Assembly: GCF_000731795.2 (NCBI RefSeq) | Contig: NZ_JGVK01000033.1 | Span: 1-46,095 of the forward strand | Direction: 5' to 3' | Source of the DNA: Candidatus Photodesmus blepharonis | GTDB lineage: Bacteria; Pseudomonadota; Gammaproteobacteria; Enterobacterales; Vibrionaceae | DNA length: 46,095 nt | In this document: positions 10,647 through 21,149 of the stretch, in pieces | How the letters are laid out: each line of letters opens with the position of its first letter | Numbering within the stretch: the first letter of the stretch is position 1 | Program-made: the position numbers and the translations under genes | The notes under the pieces: generated by a model | The model's input: the letters and a program-made list of their open reading frames with translations, nothing else | Told to the model about the DNA's origin: nothing | Database searches by the model: none

Positions 10647-11939
10647 ATGAAATTCTTGAAATGTACCCTCGTTAGCTTGGTTATGATAATTAATACCACA
10701 CCAGCTATAGCACAACTTATAGAACTTGATCGCATTTTAGCTGTTGTTAATAAAGAAGTAGTACTACAAAGTGATGTCAATACAATACTTAAAATGTCAA
10801 ACATTAATAGAATAAAAAATGTACAAACTCTTTCTGAAAAAAAATTGTTGAAGCAGAAAATGCTTGAAAAACTTATTGTTGATAGTATTCAAGAACAAGA
10901 AGCTAAACGTATTGGTATACATGTAAACGATAACCATTTAAATGATACAATTACTAAAATAGCCCAAGAAAACAAACAAAACATTGATGAATTTGTTGCT
11001 AATGTAGCTAAGGAAAAGCTTTCTTATAAAATTTTTCGAGAACAAGTGCGTAAAGCGATTGCAATAAATATAGTGCGTAATACGTTGGTTCGTCGTCGCA
11101 TTCATATATCATCAATTGAAATAAATAATTTAGCCGATATTCTAATTCAAGAGGTTGAAGACTCTGTACAATACAAAATAAGCCATATTCAATTTTGTTT
11201 TAACAATAAACAAGATAAGGACGAAATTAAAAAACAAACAAAAAAATTGATTAAAGAGCTAAAGCAAGGTGCTCATTTTCGATCTGCAGCTTATAATTGT
11301 TCCAGCAGTTCTGGGATATTACAAAATAGTCAGAAATGGATGCGTAAAAAAAACATGCCAAGTATCTTTGCTAATCAAATTGAATTACATAATAAAGGTA
11401 CTATTATCGGTCCGTTTAGCAGTAGTGTTGGATTGCATATTTTAAAAATTGAAGATATTAAAAGCCGAAGAACAGTTATGGCAACGGAAATAAATGCTCG
11501 TCATATCCTCATCAAACCAAGTATAATTTTGAGTGACAAAAACGTGCAACAAAAACTGAACATGTTTACTCGCATTATCCGTGAAGATAAAGCAACCTTC
11601 GCTCAGATTGCAGAACAGTACAGTCAAGATCTCAATTCTGCAGCACAAGGTGGTGAACTGGGTTACCGAATTTCTGATTCATACGTACCAGAATTTAAAA
11701 ATCAAATTGAGCAGCTACCCATTGGTCAAATTAGCAAACCATTCAAAACTGCTAATGGATGGCATATTTTAGAGGTGTTAAATCGGCGCGAGGTCGATTA
11801 TACGCATAATGCGCTAAAAGATAAAGCTTATCGAATCCTGTTCGATCGTAAATTCAATGAAAAAGCGAAAGCATGGATACATGAAATTCGTGCAGGTGCC
11901 TTTGTTAAAATCATAAAAGATGAATCACATGACAATTAA
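10647..11939 (+). CDS. surA: Periplasmic chaperone and peptidyl-prolyl isomerase SurA
   Basis: A 430-residue periplasmic protein with a signal peptide ending in PAIA. The SurA N-terminal domain starts at LDRILAVVNKEVVLQSDV, and two parvulin domains follow. The first (about 170-270) is divergent. The second (about 283-385) is well conserved, with ARHILIKPS, GGELGYR and PFKTANGWHILEV. SurA carries unfolded outer-membrane proteins, including LptD, to the Bam complex. It lies directly after lptD, 43 bases apart, and overlaps pdxA, consistent with a conserved lptD-surA-pdxA-rsmA transcription unit. Confidence 0.95.
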   Translation: MKFLKCTLVSLVMIINTTPAIAQLIELDRILAVVNKEVVLQSDVNTILKMSNINRIKNVQTLSEKKLLKQKMLEKLIVDSIQEQEAKRIGIHVNDNHLNDTITKIAQENKQNIDEFVANVAKEKLSYKIFREQVRKAIAINIVRNTLVRRRIHISSIEINNLADILIQEVEDSVQYKISHIQFCFNNKQDKDEIKKQTKKLIKELKQGAHFRSAAYNCSSSSGILQNSQKWMRKKNMPSIFANQIELHNKGTIIGPFSSSVGLHILKIEDIKSRRTVMATEINARHILIKPSIILSDKNVQQKLNMFTRIIREDKATFAQIAEQYSQDLNSAAQGGELGYRISDSYVPEFKNQIEQLPIGQISKPFKTANGWHILEVLNRREVDYTHNALKDKAYRILFDRKFNEKAKAWIHEIRAGAFVKIIKDESHDN

Positions 11940-12927
11940 GCGAATTGCTGTCACCACAGGTGAACCTGCTGGCATCGGACCAGACCTAGTACTAGCCCAA
12001 TCAACTCAAAAATTTCCGCATGAACTAATTGTCTTTTCAGACAAAGGACTATTAACTGAACGTGCTCAACTTCTAGGTATTGATGTTGAATTAATGGATT
12101 ACAACTCCAAACTAAAACCTAAAACAAAAAAAGCAGGACAGTTAATTGTTGCTCATATTCCTCTCGAGCACACCGTCACCACAGGAAAGCTTAACAAAAG
12201 AAATAGTCCCTATGTATTAAATATACTAGAAAAAGCCATCTTAGGCTGCATAAATTGTGAATTTGATGCAATTGTTACATGTCCTATCCATAAGGGAGTA
12301 ATTAACCAAGCTGGTATCGAATTTACCGGACATACCGAATTTTTTGCTAAAAAATCTAATACACCATTGGCCGTAATGATGCTGGTTACTAAAAATATAA
12401 AAGTAGCGTTAGTTACCACACATATACCATTAGCTTCTGTACCTAAAGCAATCACAAAAGATAGATTGGAGAAAACAATTCATATAATTCATAAAGAATT
12501 AGTAGAAAAATTTGCAATCAAAAAACCGTCGATTTATGTATGTGGTTTAAATCCACATGCAGGGGAAAATGGTTTTCTTGGAAAAGAAGAAATCGAAATT
12601 ATTACACCCACATTAGAAAAAATTCGCAAACAAGATATAAATATAATAGGCCCGTTACCAGCTGATACTATTTTCAACAGCAAACACTTGCAAAATGCAG
12701 ACATTATACTAGGTATGTACCATGACCAAGTACTACCTGCCTTAAAATACAAAAGTTTTAGCCGGTTAGTAAATATTACTCTTGGTCTACCTTTTATAAG
12801 AACTTCAGTAGATCACGGTACCGCGCTTGAACTTGCAGGAAAAAAGATAGCAAATATAGAAAGTTTTAAAGCAGCACTAATTCATGCAATTGAATTAGTA
12901 GATAAAAAAACAAATACATTTTTTTAA
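11929..12927 (+). CDS. pdxA: 4-hydroxythreonine-4-phosphate dehydrogenase PdxA
   Basis: A 332-residue enzyme of the DXP-dependent pyridoxal phosphate pathway. It oxidises 4-phosphohydroxy-L-threonine, which PdxJ then uses. The N-terminus [18 protein letters not shown] is typical, metal-binding histidines appear in TGHTEFF and MYHDQVLP, and [12 protein letters not shown] sits near the end. Two ATGs are possible, at 11920 and 11929. I choose the second because family members begin just before the [10 protein letters not shown] motif. Either way it overlaps the end of surA. Its retention suggests the cell still makes vitamin B6. Confidence 0.95.
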   Translation: MTIKRIAVTTGEPAGIGPDLVLAQSTQKFPHELIVFSDKGLLTERAQLLGIDVELMDYNSKLKPKTKKAGQLIVAHIPLEHTVTTGKLNKRNSPYVLNILEKAILGCINCEFDAIVTCPIHKGVINQAGIEFTGHTEFFAKKSNTPLAVMMLVTKNIKVALVTTHIPLASVPKAITKDRLEKTIHIIHKELVEKFAIKKPSIYVCGLNPHAGENGFLGKEEIEIITPTLEKIRKQDINIIGPLPADTIFNSKHLQNADIILGMYHDQVLPALKYKSFSRLVNITLGLPFIRTSVDHGTALELAGKKIANIESFKAALIHAIELVDKKTNTFF

Positions 12928-12950
12928 AAAAATCAAAATTTGAGAGAAAT

Positions 12951-13754
12951 ATGAGAAACAACGTCTACTTAGGACATAAAGCCATTAAGCACTTAGGGCA
13001 AAATTTTTTGCATGATCCCAATATTATTAATGCTATTGTATCCTCAATAGATCCTAAATCTAGTGAAAATCTAGTAGAAATTGGCCCTGGATTGGGCGCT
13101 ATAACAGAAGCTCTCGTCCAAAAAATTGATAAATTTACTGTTATTGAATTGGATCATAATCTAACTAAACGTTTGCGTAACCACCCTATATTAAAAGATA
13201 AACTTACCATTTATGAAGAAAACGCAATGCAATTCAATTTTACAAAACTAATGAGGGTAAATAATAAACTACGTATTTTCGGTAACCTACCTTATAACAT
13301 TTCTACTCCGCTTATATTCCATTTATTCAAATTTCATAAAAATATTCAAGATATGCACTTTACCTTACAAAAAGAGCTAGTAAACCGCCTAGCCGCACAA
13401 CCAGGAAATAAAGCTTATAGCCGCCTAACCGTAATGACACAGTACTACTGTAAAATAGTCCCAGTATTAGAAATACCATCAACAGCATTCTTTCCTAAAC
13501 CTAAAATAAACTCAGCATTTGTTCGCTTAATATTACATGACAACCTACCATATCCTGCCACTAGTCTTAAATGGCTAAATCGTGTTTGCCGCTATGCTTT
13601 TAATCAAAGACGTAAAACGATTCGTAATTGCTATAAGGAATTGCTTGATATAAAAATACTGCAAAAATTAGGTATAAATCCAAACATAAGACCTGAAAAT
13701 TTAACCCTGAAAGAATTCGTTGAAATAGCTAATTGGTTAGATATGGATCGCTAA
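12951..13754 (+). CDS. rsmA: 16S rRNA dimethyladenosine transferase RsmA (KsgA)
   Basis: A 267-residue SAM-dependent methyltransferase that dimethylates two adjacent adenosines near the 3' end of 16S rRNA during late 30S assembly. Visible motifs are [11 protein letters not shown] at the N-terminus, the SAM-binding [12 protein letters not shown], the catalytic [10 protein letters not shown] and a C-terminal helical domain containing [10 protein letters not shown]. It starts 23 bases after pdxA with GAGAG upstream. In Vibrio and E. coli apaG follows; here 125 bases without a gene lead straight to apaH, so apaG has been lost or moved. Confidence 0.97.
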   Translation: MRNNVYLGHKAIKHLGQNFLHDPNIINAIVSSIDPKSSENLVEIGPGLGAITEALVQKIDKFTVIELDHNLTKRLRNHPILKDKLTIYEENAMQFNFTKLMRVNNKLRIFGNLPYNISTPLIFHLFKFHKNIQDMHFTLQKELVNRLAAQPGNKAYSRLTVMTQYYCKIVPVLEIPSTAFFPKPKINSAFVRLILHDNLPYPATSLKWLNRVCRYAFNQRRKTIRNCYKELLDIKILQKLGINPNIRPENLTLKEFVEIANWLDMDR

Positions 13755-13879
13755 TCCAATTCAGAAATAAAAAACTGATTCTTATGCTAATATGCAGTAA
13801 GCTGAATTTTTTGAAGATAAAATCTACACTCTACACATTCTATAGTGTGTCGAATATTTTAATTAATTGAGATCTGCTC

Positions 13880-14722
13880 ATGTCAAACTATATCGTAGGT
13901 GATGTTCAAGGTTGCTTTGATGAGCTAAGACTGCTGCTGAGTTGTGCTTCCTTCGATCCCAGCAAAGATACATTATGGTTAACAGGAGATCTTATCGCCC
14001 GAGGTCCAAAATCCCTAGAAACTCTTCGATTTATAAAAAATCTAGGAAATGCAGCCAGAGTTGTTTTAGGAAATCACGAACTACACTTATTAGCTGTATC
14101 TATTGGTGTAAAAAAGATTGAAAAGAAAGATAAAACTTCTAAAATTTTATTTTCTGAAGATAAACAAGAGCTACTTAATTGGCTTCGTTTTCAACCACTA
14201 ATGGCCGAACATGAAGAATTCATTGTATGCCATGCCGGTATTTCACCACAATGGACTCTTTCCAAAGCAAGAGCGGCTGCCCGAGAAGTAGAACAACAAC
14301 TTCAGAAACAAAAAAGTTGGCCTTGGCTTATTAAAAATATGTATACTCACACTACCCAAAAAGTATGGAGTAACACTCTATCAGGAATTAAACACTACTG
14401 CTATACCATTAATGCGTTTACTCGAATGCGGTTTTGCTATTCTAACGGAGAACTCGATATGAAGCATAAACATCCTCCGAGTGAAGTACGTAATAAACGA
14501 CTTATACCTTGGTTTAAAATACCTTGGCGTCAACCATTAGATAAAACAATCCTATTTGGTCACTGGGCAGGACTAGACGGCTATCAAGACAGTAATGTTA
14601 TTGCTTTAGATACAGGGTGTGTATGGGGAAAAACCTTAACTATGTTATGTTGGGAAAGCAAAACTTTTTTTGCTCAAAACGCTCTGAACAAACAGTCAAA
14701 ATTAATCAATATCAAATCATAG
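13880..14722 (+). CDS. apaH: Bis(5'-nucleosyl)-tetraphosphatase, symmetrical (ApaH)
   Basis: A 280-residue metallophosphatase that splits diadenosine tetraphosphate into two ADP and, in E. coli, can decap Np4-capped RNA. The PPP-family metal motifs are GDVQGCFDEL, LTGDLIARGP and GNHELHLL, followed by VCHAGISPQW and FGHWAGL near the C-terminus. GDxQG in place of the E. coli GDxHG matches the Vibrio form as I recall it. GAGAT precedes the ATG. It converges on folA with an 18-base gap, the conserved apaH/folA arrangement. Confidence 0.96.
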   Translation: MSNYIVGDVQGCFDELRLLLSCASFDPSKDTLWLTGDLIARGPKSLETLRFIKNLGNAARVVLGNHELHLLAVSIGVKKIEKKDKTSKILFSEDKQELLNWLRFQPLMAEHEEFIVCHAGISPQWTLSKARAAAREVEQQLQKQKSWPWLIKNMYTHTTQKVWSNTLSGIKHYCYTINAFTRMRFCYSNGELDMKHKHPPSEVRNKRLIPWFKIPWRQPLDKTILFGHWAGLDGYQDSNVIALDTGCVWGKTLTMLCWESKTFFAQNALNKQSKLINIKS

Positions 14723-14740
14723 TTGTGCCCTTGTTAGTTT

Positions 14741-15226
14741 TTAGATTTGGCGTTCTAACACTACAAAGCGCATGCTGTACATATTTTTAACATCAGCTTG
14801 ATGGTATTTTTGATAAATCATGTGCCACCCGTATCCCAAATTAGGAAACTGAATGTCGCCGTTAATACTCGATTCTACATATGTCAAATATAAACGTCCT
14901 GCTTTAGGTAAACAAGCTTGATAAATAGAAGCACCACCGATAATCATAACCTCATTGAAATTGGCAACTGATGCTAATGCTCCTTCGATCGAAATAACCG
15001 TCAATACACCACTAATATTCAACATCCTATTACGACTAATTACGACGTTATTTCGACCAGCCAATGGACGTCCAATCGAATCAAAAGTTTTACGTCCCAT
15101 AATTACTGGCTTACCCATAGTACAGTGCCTAAACCAAGCGAAATCAGCTGGCAAATGCCATGGAACTTGATTATCTTTACCAATAGTTCGATTTTCTGAC
15201 ATCGCTGCAATCATACTAATAAGCAT
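14741..15226 (-). CDS. folA: Dihydrofolate reductase
   Basis: A 161-residue enzyme that reduces dihydrofolate to tetrahydrofolate with NADPH; it is the target of trimethoprim. The N-terminus MLISMIAAMSENRTIGKDNQ is typical, the catalytic acid is Asp28 in PWHLPADFAWF, the NADPH-binding stretch is VIMGRKTFDSIGRPL, and IIGGASIYQ follows. I start at the ATG at 15226, eight bases after AGGA; an in-frame TTG lies one codon upstream. Sequence similarity is strongest to Vibrio FolA as I remember it. Confidence 0.96.
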   Translation of the reverse strand: MLISMIAAMSENRTIGKDNQVPWHLPADFAWFRHCTMGKPVIMGRKTFDSIGRPLAGRNNVVISRNRMLNISGVLTVISIEGALASVANFNEVMIIGGASIYQACLPKAGRLYLTYVESSINGDIQFPNLGYGWHMIYQKYHQADVKNMYSMRFVVLERQI

Positions 15227-15290
15227 CAAAAAAATCCTATATAAACCTTCCGATTTCTATCCTTAAAAAGTTAGAAACAATATACACTAA

Positions 15291-16358
<1,068 letters not shown>

Positions 16359-16480
16359 TTATATTTTTCCAATTTGAATGACCGACCCGCAGATTTTTCA
16401 TCAGATCTATAATGTCATGATAGGATCCATTTTAAAATAATGCTCTAACGTTTAATTGATATTGGATTCTAAAACACAAA

Positions 16481-16509
16481 CTAAAAGCCCTACCTAATTG
16501 GCAGGGCTT
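16481..16509 (-). terminator. Intrinsic terminator after rpmA
   Basis: On the minus strand AAGCCCTGCC and GGTAGGGCTT form a 10-bp stem (one G-U pair) around the loop AATTA, followed by TTTTAG. It lies 22 bases past the rpmA stop, so it should end the rplU-rpmA transcript before obgE. It is the strongest terminator I see in the window. Confidence 0.85.
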
Positions 16510-16530
16510 AAACCTCGTTCTGAAAAGAGA

Positions 16531-16788
16531 TTACTTTGATTCGATGCTAACAAATTTCTGGCTTTTAAAACCTTTTACTTCAAATTTAACCTTACCTTCA
16601 CGGAGAGCAAAAAGCGTATGGTCCCTACCTACACCAACATCAGTGCCAGGATGAAACCTAGTACCACGTTGACGCACGATTATACTACCTGCTGATACAA
16701 ACTCACCGCCGAAACGTTTAACACCAAGACGTTTACTTTCCGAATCTCGTCCATTTCGGGTAGAACCACCAGCCTTTTTATGCGCCAT
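16531..16788 (-). CDS. rpmA: 50S ribosomal protein L27
   Basis: The 85-residue protein begins [20 protein letters not shown], the conserved L27 N-terminus that reaches the peptidyl-transferase centre. The following [21 protein letters not shown] and GRDHTLFAL are also typical. Its ATG shares its A with the rplU TAA stop (TAATG), and its ribosome-binding site GGAGGGG lies inside the extended rplU tail. A clear terminator follows. Confidence 0.98.
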   Translation of the reverse strand: MAHKKAGGSTRNGRDSESKRLGVKRFGGEFVSAGSIIVRQRGTRFHPGTDVGVGRDHTLFALREGKVKFEVKGFKSQKFVSIESK

Positions 16789-17114
16789 TACAACCCCTCC
16801 AAATTAAACATTAATCGAACAATCTTAACTTCTGTAAACCATTGACGGTGCCCTTGTTGCTTACGAAAATGCTTGCGACGACGAAACTTAATGATCTTGA
16901 CTTTATCGCCGCGTCCATGGCGAATCACTTTGGCAACAACTCTACAGCCCTTAACCAAAGGGTCACCAACAACAACTTCTTTTTCATTGGCTACCAAAAA
17001 AACTTCATCAAACTCAACACTCGTTCCAATTTCCACGTCTAACTTTTCTAAACGTAGGCTTTGACCCTTGCTTACACGGTGTTGCTTAGCACCAAATTTG
17101 AAAACAGCGTACAT
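16788..17114 (-). CDS. rplU: 50S ribosomal protein L21, with an altered C-terminus
   Basis: A 108-residue L21 that binds 23S rRNA. The core is fully conserved ([51 protein letters not shown]). I start at the ATG at 17114, preceded by GGGG at ideal spacing, rather than the GTG two codons upstream. Family members end about five residues after EVKI; here the frame continues as [10 protein letters not shown] into the rpmA start. One added base after EVKI would restore an ending like SINV-stop, so a one-base deletion is the likely cause. Confidence 0.96.
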   Translation of the reverse strand: MYAVFKFGAKQHRVSKGQSLRLEKLDVEIGTSVEFDEVFLVANEKEVVVGDPLVKGCRVVAKVIRHGRGDKVKIIKFRRRKHFRKQQGHRQWFTEVKIVRLMFNLEGL

Positions 17115-17195
17115 ACTCACCCCGTCTCGTGCAAACTGTCATAAAGACCTAGATACACGGCAGACTAATCAACTCTAATCATCGACAAAGGCCGA

Positions 17196-17224
17196 ATTCT
17201 ACAAAAAATGCACTTCCATTACAA
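17196..17224 (-). promoter_or_regulatory. Sigma-70 promoter of rplU-rpmA
   Basis: On the minus strand TTGTAA (17219-17224) and TAGAAT (17196-17201) are separated by exactly 17 bases. The -10 differs from consensus at one base and the -35 at two. It lies about 80 bases upstream of the rplU ATG, leaving a leader that could carry regulation. I see no clear protein-binding hairpin in it. Confidence 0.6.
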
Positions 17225-17374
17225 GTAATATTTTAAAATAAATTGGTGAAAAAAGTAATGCTAAAAGAAAGTGCTATATACATATTTCTGTATAATATGT
17301 CAATAAACGTTTTTTAGTGTATTATTCACTATCCTCATGAAGATAATGACAACGTATCATAGAGGTAACTCTAG

Positions 17375-18319
17375 ATGGATTTTAAGGCTATCCAAATACT
17401 CACTGCCGACGATATGGCAAAAGTGAATAAGACGATTCAAACGCAACTTAGTTCTGACGTAACTCTAATAAAAAAAATAGGATTGTACGTTCTCAATAGC
17501 GGTGGTAAACGTTTGCGACCCCTGTTGGTAATTCTCTCGACCAGAGCTCTCGGTTATCAAGGTGATGCTCATACTACATCAGCTGCTTTTATAGAATTTA
17601 TTCACACAGCTACGTTACTACATGATGACGTAATTGATAAATCGGATACGCGTCGTGGTAAAGCAACAGTAAATACTGCGTTCGGAAACGCAGCTAGTGT
17701 TCTTGTTGGTGACTTCATTTATACCCGCTCATTTCAAATGATGACTAAACTAGGATCATTACGAATTCTAGAGTTAATGAGTAATGTTGTTAACATTATT
17801 GCAGAAGGTGAAATCCAACAACTAATGCACTGTAACGATCCAAATACAACTGAAGAAAACTACATGAAGGTAATTTACTCAAAAACAGCACGCTTATTTG
17901 AAGCAGCTATGCAAATTGGCGCGATTTTAAACAACTCTCCTGCAGAAATAGAAATTGCGTTACGGAACTATGGTAAGCACTTAGGTATTGCTTTCCAATT
18001 AACAGATGATGTCATTGACTGTGTAGATGATCTATCAGAAGGCAAGCCAACGTTACCGCTATTGCATACTATACGCAACAGCCCACCAGAAAAAGCCTCT
18101 TTGATTCGCGAAGTAATCGTCGAAAAAACAAATGGTCCAGATAAACTTAAAGAGATTTTAACAACTATAAAACAAACCGGATCTTTAAAATATGCGAAAA
18201 AAAAAGCACTCATTGAAGTGGATAAAGCCATAGCCTCCTTATCGGTTTTACCAGAATCAGAACATAAACAAGCTCTAGTTATGCTGGCCTATGCTGCCGT
18301 GAACCAAAGCAGCAGATAA
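17375..18319 (+). CDS. ispB: Octaprenyl diphosphate synthase IspB, with an internal deletion
   Basis: A 314-residue trans-prenyltransferase that builds the side chain of ubiquinone and menaquinone. GGKRLRP binds IPP, and the first aspartate-rich motif is HDDVIDKSDTRRG. The second is TDDVID at residues 211-215. In E. coli and Vibrio this is followed by about 13 residues containing GKNVGDD before EGKPTLPLL. Here only Cys216-Val217 separate the motif from DDLSEGKPTLPLL, so about 11 residues including the GK element are gone, in frame. A perfect TATAAT at 17291-17296 is a possible -10. The gene is divergent from rplU, as in E. coli. Confidence 0.93.
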   Translation: MDFKAIQILTADDMAKVNKTIQTQLSSDVTLIKKIGLYVLNSGGKRLRPLLVILSTRALGYQGDAHTTSAAFIEFIHTATLLHDDVIDKSDTRRGKATVNTAFGNAASVLVGDFIYTRSFQMMTKLGSLRILELMSNVVNIIAEGEIQQLMHCNDPNTTEENYMKVIYSKTARLFEAAMQIGAILNNSPAEIEIALRNYGKHLGIAFQLTDDVIDCVDDLSEGKPTLPLLHTIRNSPPEKASLIREVIVEKTNGPDKLKEILTTIKQTGSLKYAKKKALIEVDKAIASLSVLPESEHKQALVMLAYAAVNQSSR

Positions 18320-18355
18320 TCTCAATCTAAACTATAGTCAGTTGAAGAAAAACCA

Positions 18356-19300
18356 CTATTGATGATTATTGACGAAATTAATACCAATACTAATGTCATC
18401 ATTCAGCGCTCGTAGCATGCTATCCAACGCAATTGCCTCATAGCTGCTCAGATTACCATAGCCTAAAGTAGTCTCGATTCCCTCTTTACCTAATTTTACT
18501 GGTTGAGCAAAGAACGGAGCATATTCACTGTATCCTTCTACATAGGCACACTCAATCACATTACTTTCACCTTGAATTGCTTTAACAAGTGCTAAGCAAA
18601 AACGACATGCTGCCTGTCCCATTGAAAGAGTCGCACTACCACCACACACCTTTGCCTCTACAACTTCAGTACCAGCATTTTGAATACGTCTAGTCAGTGC
18701 TTCTATTTCCTCATCCGTCAATTTTACATGCTGAATTTGAGAGAGTAAAGGAAGGATAGTGACAGCAGAATGGCCTCCAATAACAGTTATATTGATACTA
18801 TTTGGATCTTTATTTTTTAATCTAGAAACAAAAACTTCAGAACGTATTACATCTAGCGTTGTAATACCAAATAAACGTTTTTTATCATAAGCACAAAACT
18901 TCTTTAACATACCTGCCATCACTGGTACGATCGAATTTATAGGATTAGTAATCACTCCTATACAGGCTTCTGGACAAGCTCCTGCAATTTTTTCAGCCAA
19001 GTACTTTATAATATCTGCATTAATATTAAAAAGGTCAGCACGATCCATACCTACTTTACGAGCGGCACCTGCTGCAATTAGAACTATATCAGCGCCTTCA
19101 AGAGCTACTGTAATATCCTTACCTGTATAACCTGTGACTGCAACCCAAGTCGGAATATGACTCAAATCAATTGCTAGACCAGGGGTTATAGGAGCAATAT
19201 CATATAAAGCCAGACAACTCCCTTCCGGCAAATAATTCTTAAGAAGAAGTGCCAAAGCTTGACCAATGCCACCAGCAGCACCAATAAGAACAATTTTCAC
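18356..19300 (-). CDS. mdh: Malate dehydrogenase (NAD)
   Basis: A 314-residue TCA-cycle enzyme interconverting malate and oxaloacetate. The N-terminal nucleotide-binding motif is [14 protein letters not shown]. Substrate-binding Arg81 and Arg87 are in the mobile loop (AARKVGMDR), where the usual Pro after ArgLys is Val. A third Arg is in LDVIRS, and the catalytic His is in [15 protein letters not shown] sits just before the ATG. It converges on ispB. Two unusual cysteines (ACRFC) replace small residues near QAA. It is probably functional. Confidence 0.96.
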   Translation of the reverse strand: MKIVLIGAAGGIGQALALLLKNYLPEGSCLALYDIAPITPGLAIDLSHIPTWVAVTGYTGKDITVALEGADIVLIAAGAARKVGMDRADLFNINADIIKYLAEKIAGACPEACIGVITNPINSIVPVMAGMLKKFCAYDKKRLFGITTLDVIRSEVFVSRLKNKDPNSINITVIGGHSAVTILPLLSQIQHVKLTDEEIEALTRRIQNAGTEVVEAKVCGGSATLSMGQAACRFCLALVKAIQGESNVIECAYVEGYSEYAPFFAQPVKLGKEGIETTLGYGNLSSYEAIALDSMLRALNDDISIGINFVNNHQ

Positions 19301-19605
19301 TGTAATCCTCCCTTAGTCAAATTATTTTTTGTTGCATAGCATTTTCATCAAATTTGAGAATTAAAATCATTACTGATAAAGTATCCTACAAAAAATAAAA
19401 AAGCTAAAAGTGATTATAGAAGAATAAAAGAATGTTTAGTATAGTATGCTTTGCAAAAAATAAAAAAATAATTGAATCTTTCATCCACCAATGGAGGGTG
19501 TAATCTCATTACGTTGAGCAGATTTATGATATTTAGGATACTTGTTGTATCTAAATTAAAAATCCAAGCATCTTTTTAAGTGTCATTTAAATTCAGAACA
19601 AAAGC

Positions 19606-19633
19606 TTGTAATTTAAAGATTAAGCACTAAAAT
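19606..19633 (+). promoter_or_regulatory. Candidate metK promoter
   Basis: TTGTAA (19606-19611), a 16-base spacer and TAAAAT (19628-19633) resemble a sigma-70 promoter. It would start transcription near 19640 and give a leader of about 95 bases containing the hairpin at 19684-19716 and a short upstream ATG at 19646. The call rests on box matches alone. Confidence 0.45.
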
Positions 19634-19683
19634 AGAACGCACTTAATGGATGTGAAAACACTCAAGTATTACCGTACATTCAC

Positions 19684-19716
19684 CGGTTATGGGCTGGTAA
19701 AATCAGCCATAGGCCG
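19684..19716 (+). promoter_or_regulatory. Hairpin in the metK leader
   Basis: Bases 19684-19696 pair with 19704-19716 to form a stem of 12 base pairs with one bulged G on each side and the 7-base loop GTAAAAT. The inner five pairs (GGCTG/CAGCC) are perfect. The stem ends 8 bases before the metK ribosome-binding site GGAG (19725-19728), and no T-run follows. It is therefore a leader structure, not an ordinary terminator. Regulation by it is an inference. Confidence 0.5.
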
Positions 19717-19734
19717 AGATACCTGGAGCTTTAT

Positions 19735-20889
19735 ATGGCTAAGCACCTATTCACTTCCGAATCTGTTTCCGAGGGTCATCCAGATAAAATTGCAGACCAA
19801 ATTTCCGATGCTGTCCTTGACGCTATCTTAGAACAAGATCTTACAGCACGAGTAGCATGCGAAACCTATGTAAAAACAGGAATGGTTATGGTTGGTGGAG
19901 AAATTACTACTTCCGCCTGGGTTGATATCGAAGAAATTACTCGAAAAACCTTACGAAAAATTGGCTATATACATTCGGATATGGGTTTTGATGCTGATTC
20001 CTGCGCAGTCCTAAATACTATTGGCAAACAATCTCCAGATATCAACCGAGGTGTTGACAAAGCTGATCCAAAAGAACAAGGTGCTGGAGACCAAGGTATC
20101 ATGTTTGGCTATGCAACTAATGAAACTGAAACTTTCATGCCGGCTCCAATTACTTACTCACACCGCCTCGTTAAAAAACAAGCAGCGGTACGTAAAAGTG
20201 GAAAACTTAATTTTTTACGTCCCGATGCAAAATCTCAATTAACATTTCAATATAATCAAGGCAAAATTGTTGGGATTGATACGGTTATCCTTTCAACTCA
20301 ACATTGTGATTCAGTTTCCACTCCTGATCTACGCGAAGCGGTAATGGAAGAAATAATTAAGCCCGTGCTTCCTCCTGAGTGGATCAATAAAAACACCAAT
20401 TTTTTTATTAATCCAACAGGACGTTTTGTTATAGGTGGCCCAATGGGAGATTGCGGTTTAACAGGACGCAAAATAATTGTGGATACCTATGGAGGCGCAG
20501 CTCGCCACGGTGGTGGCGCCTTCTCAGGGAAAGATCCTTCGAAAGTTGATCGTTCAGCAGCATATGCGGCTCGTTACGTTGCAAAAAACATCGTTGCAGC
20601 TGGAATGGCTGATCGCTGCGAAATACAATTTTCTTACGCTATTGGTATGGCAAATCCAACATCTATTATGATTGAAACGTTTGGCACTGAAAAAGTGCCG
20701 CAAGATATTATCCTTAAAGCAGTACGTCAATATTTCGATTTACGTCCATATGGCTTGCAAGAAATGCTTAATCTTTTGCAACCAATCTATAAAAAAACTG
20801 CCTCATATGGTCATTTTGGTCGAGAAAAATTTCCTTGGGAAGCAACAGATAAAATTGGATTGCTACGGAGTTTTGCCGGTTTGGCGTAA
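19735..20889 (+). CDS. metK: S-adenosylmethionine synthetase
   Basis: A 384-residue enzyme that makes SAM from methionine and ATP. The start [18 protein letters not shown] is conserved, followed by the signature hexapeptide-type [11 protein letters not shown], the P-loop-like [19 protein letters not shown] and a C-terminal [12 protein letters not shown] lies six bases before the ATG. SAM feeds the methyltransferases seen here (RsmA, TrmB) and radical-SAM HemW. endA, sprT and rsmE, which I recall between metK and gshB in Vibrio, are absent. The 260-base gap downstream shows only a lone AGACGTCA near 21024. Confidence 0.98.
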   Translation: MAKHLFTSESVSEGHPDKIADQISDAVLDAILEQDLTARVACETYVKTGMVMVGGEITTSAWVDIEEITRKTLRKIGYIHSDMGFDADSCAVLNTIGKQSPDINRGVDKADPKEQGAGDQGIMFGYATNETETFMPAPITYSHRLVKKQAAVRKSGKLNFLRPDAKSQLTFQYNQGKIVGIDTVILSTQHCDSVSTPDLREAVMEEIIKPVLPPEWINKNTNFFINPTGRFVIGGPMGDCGLTGRKIIVDTYGGAARHGGGAFSGKDPSKVDRSAAYAARYVAKNIVAAGMADRCEIQFSYAIGMANPTSIMIETFGTEKVPQDIILKAVRQYFDLRPYGLQEMLNLLQPIYKKTASYGHFGREKFPWEATDKIGLLRSFAGLA

Positions 20890-21149
20890 ATCAGAAATCT
20901 CGATCTAACACGAACTTTCGATTAATTAATTTCGGCTTCTTGTGGAAGAAACGTATTCTCTCATATTTTGATTTAAGGCTATTATCTAGGCGATATAACA
21001 TCACGATCATTCTAAACTAGAAAGACGTCATAAACAAAACTTTGAGAAAAGTATAAAATATGGCGATAATTATCGACAACGACCGTGTAATTTCCATTTG
21101 TTATTTCTTCAAGTTTTATTTTAGATATATTGAATAATCGGAGAGAAAT

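Larger units (their letters stand above)
19301..19734 (+). other. mdh/metK intergenic region
   Basis: These 434 bases separate divergent mdh and metK. The half nearest mdh is very AT-rich with A and T runs and no recognisable gene remnant. The half nearest metK holds a promoter and a structured leader, listed separately. I saw no MetJ-type AGACGTCT repeats. mdh and metK are not neighbours in Vibrio as I recall, so this is probably a rearrangement or deletion junction. Confidence 0.5.

Noticed and set aside
21020..21030. AGACGTCA near 21024 as a MetJ operator
   Set aside because: A single copy downstream of metK and well upstream of gshB; MetJ normally binds tandem boxes at met promoters.
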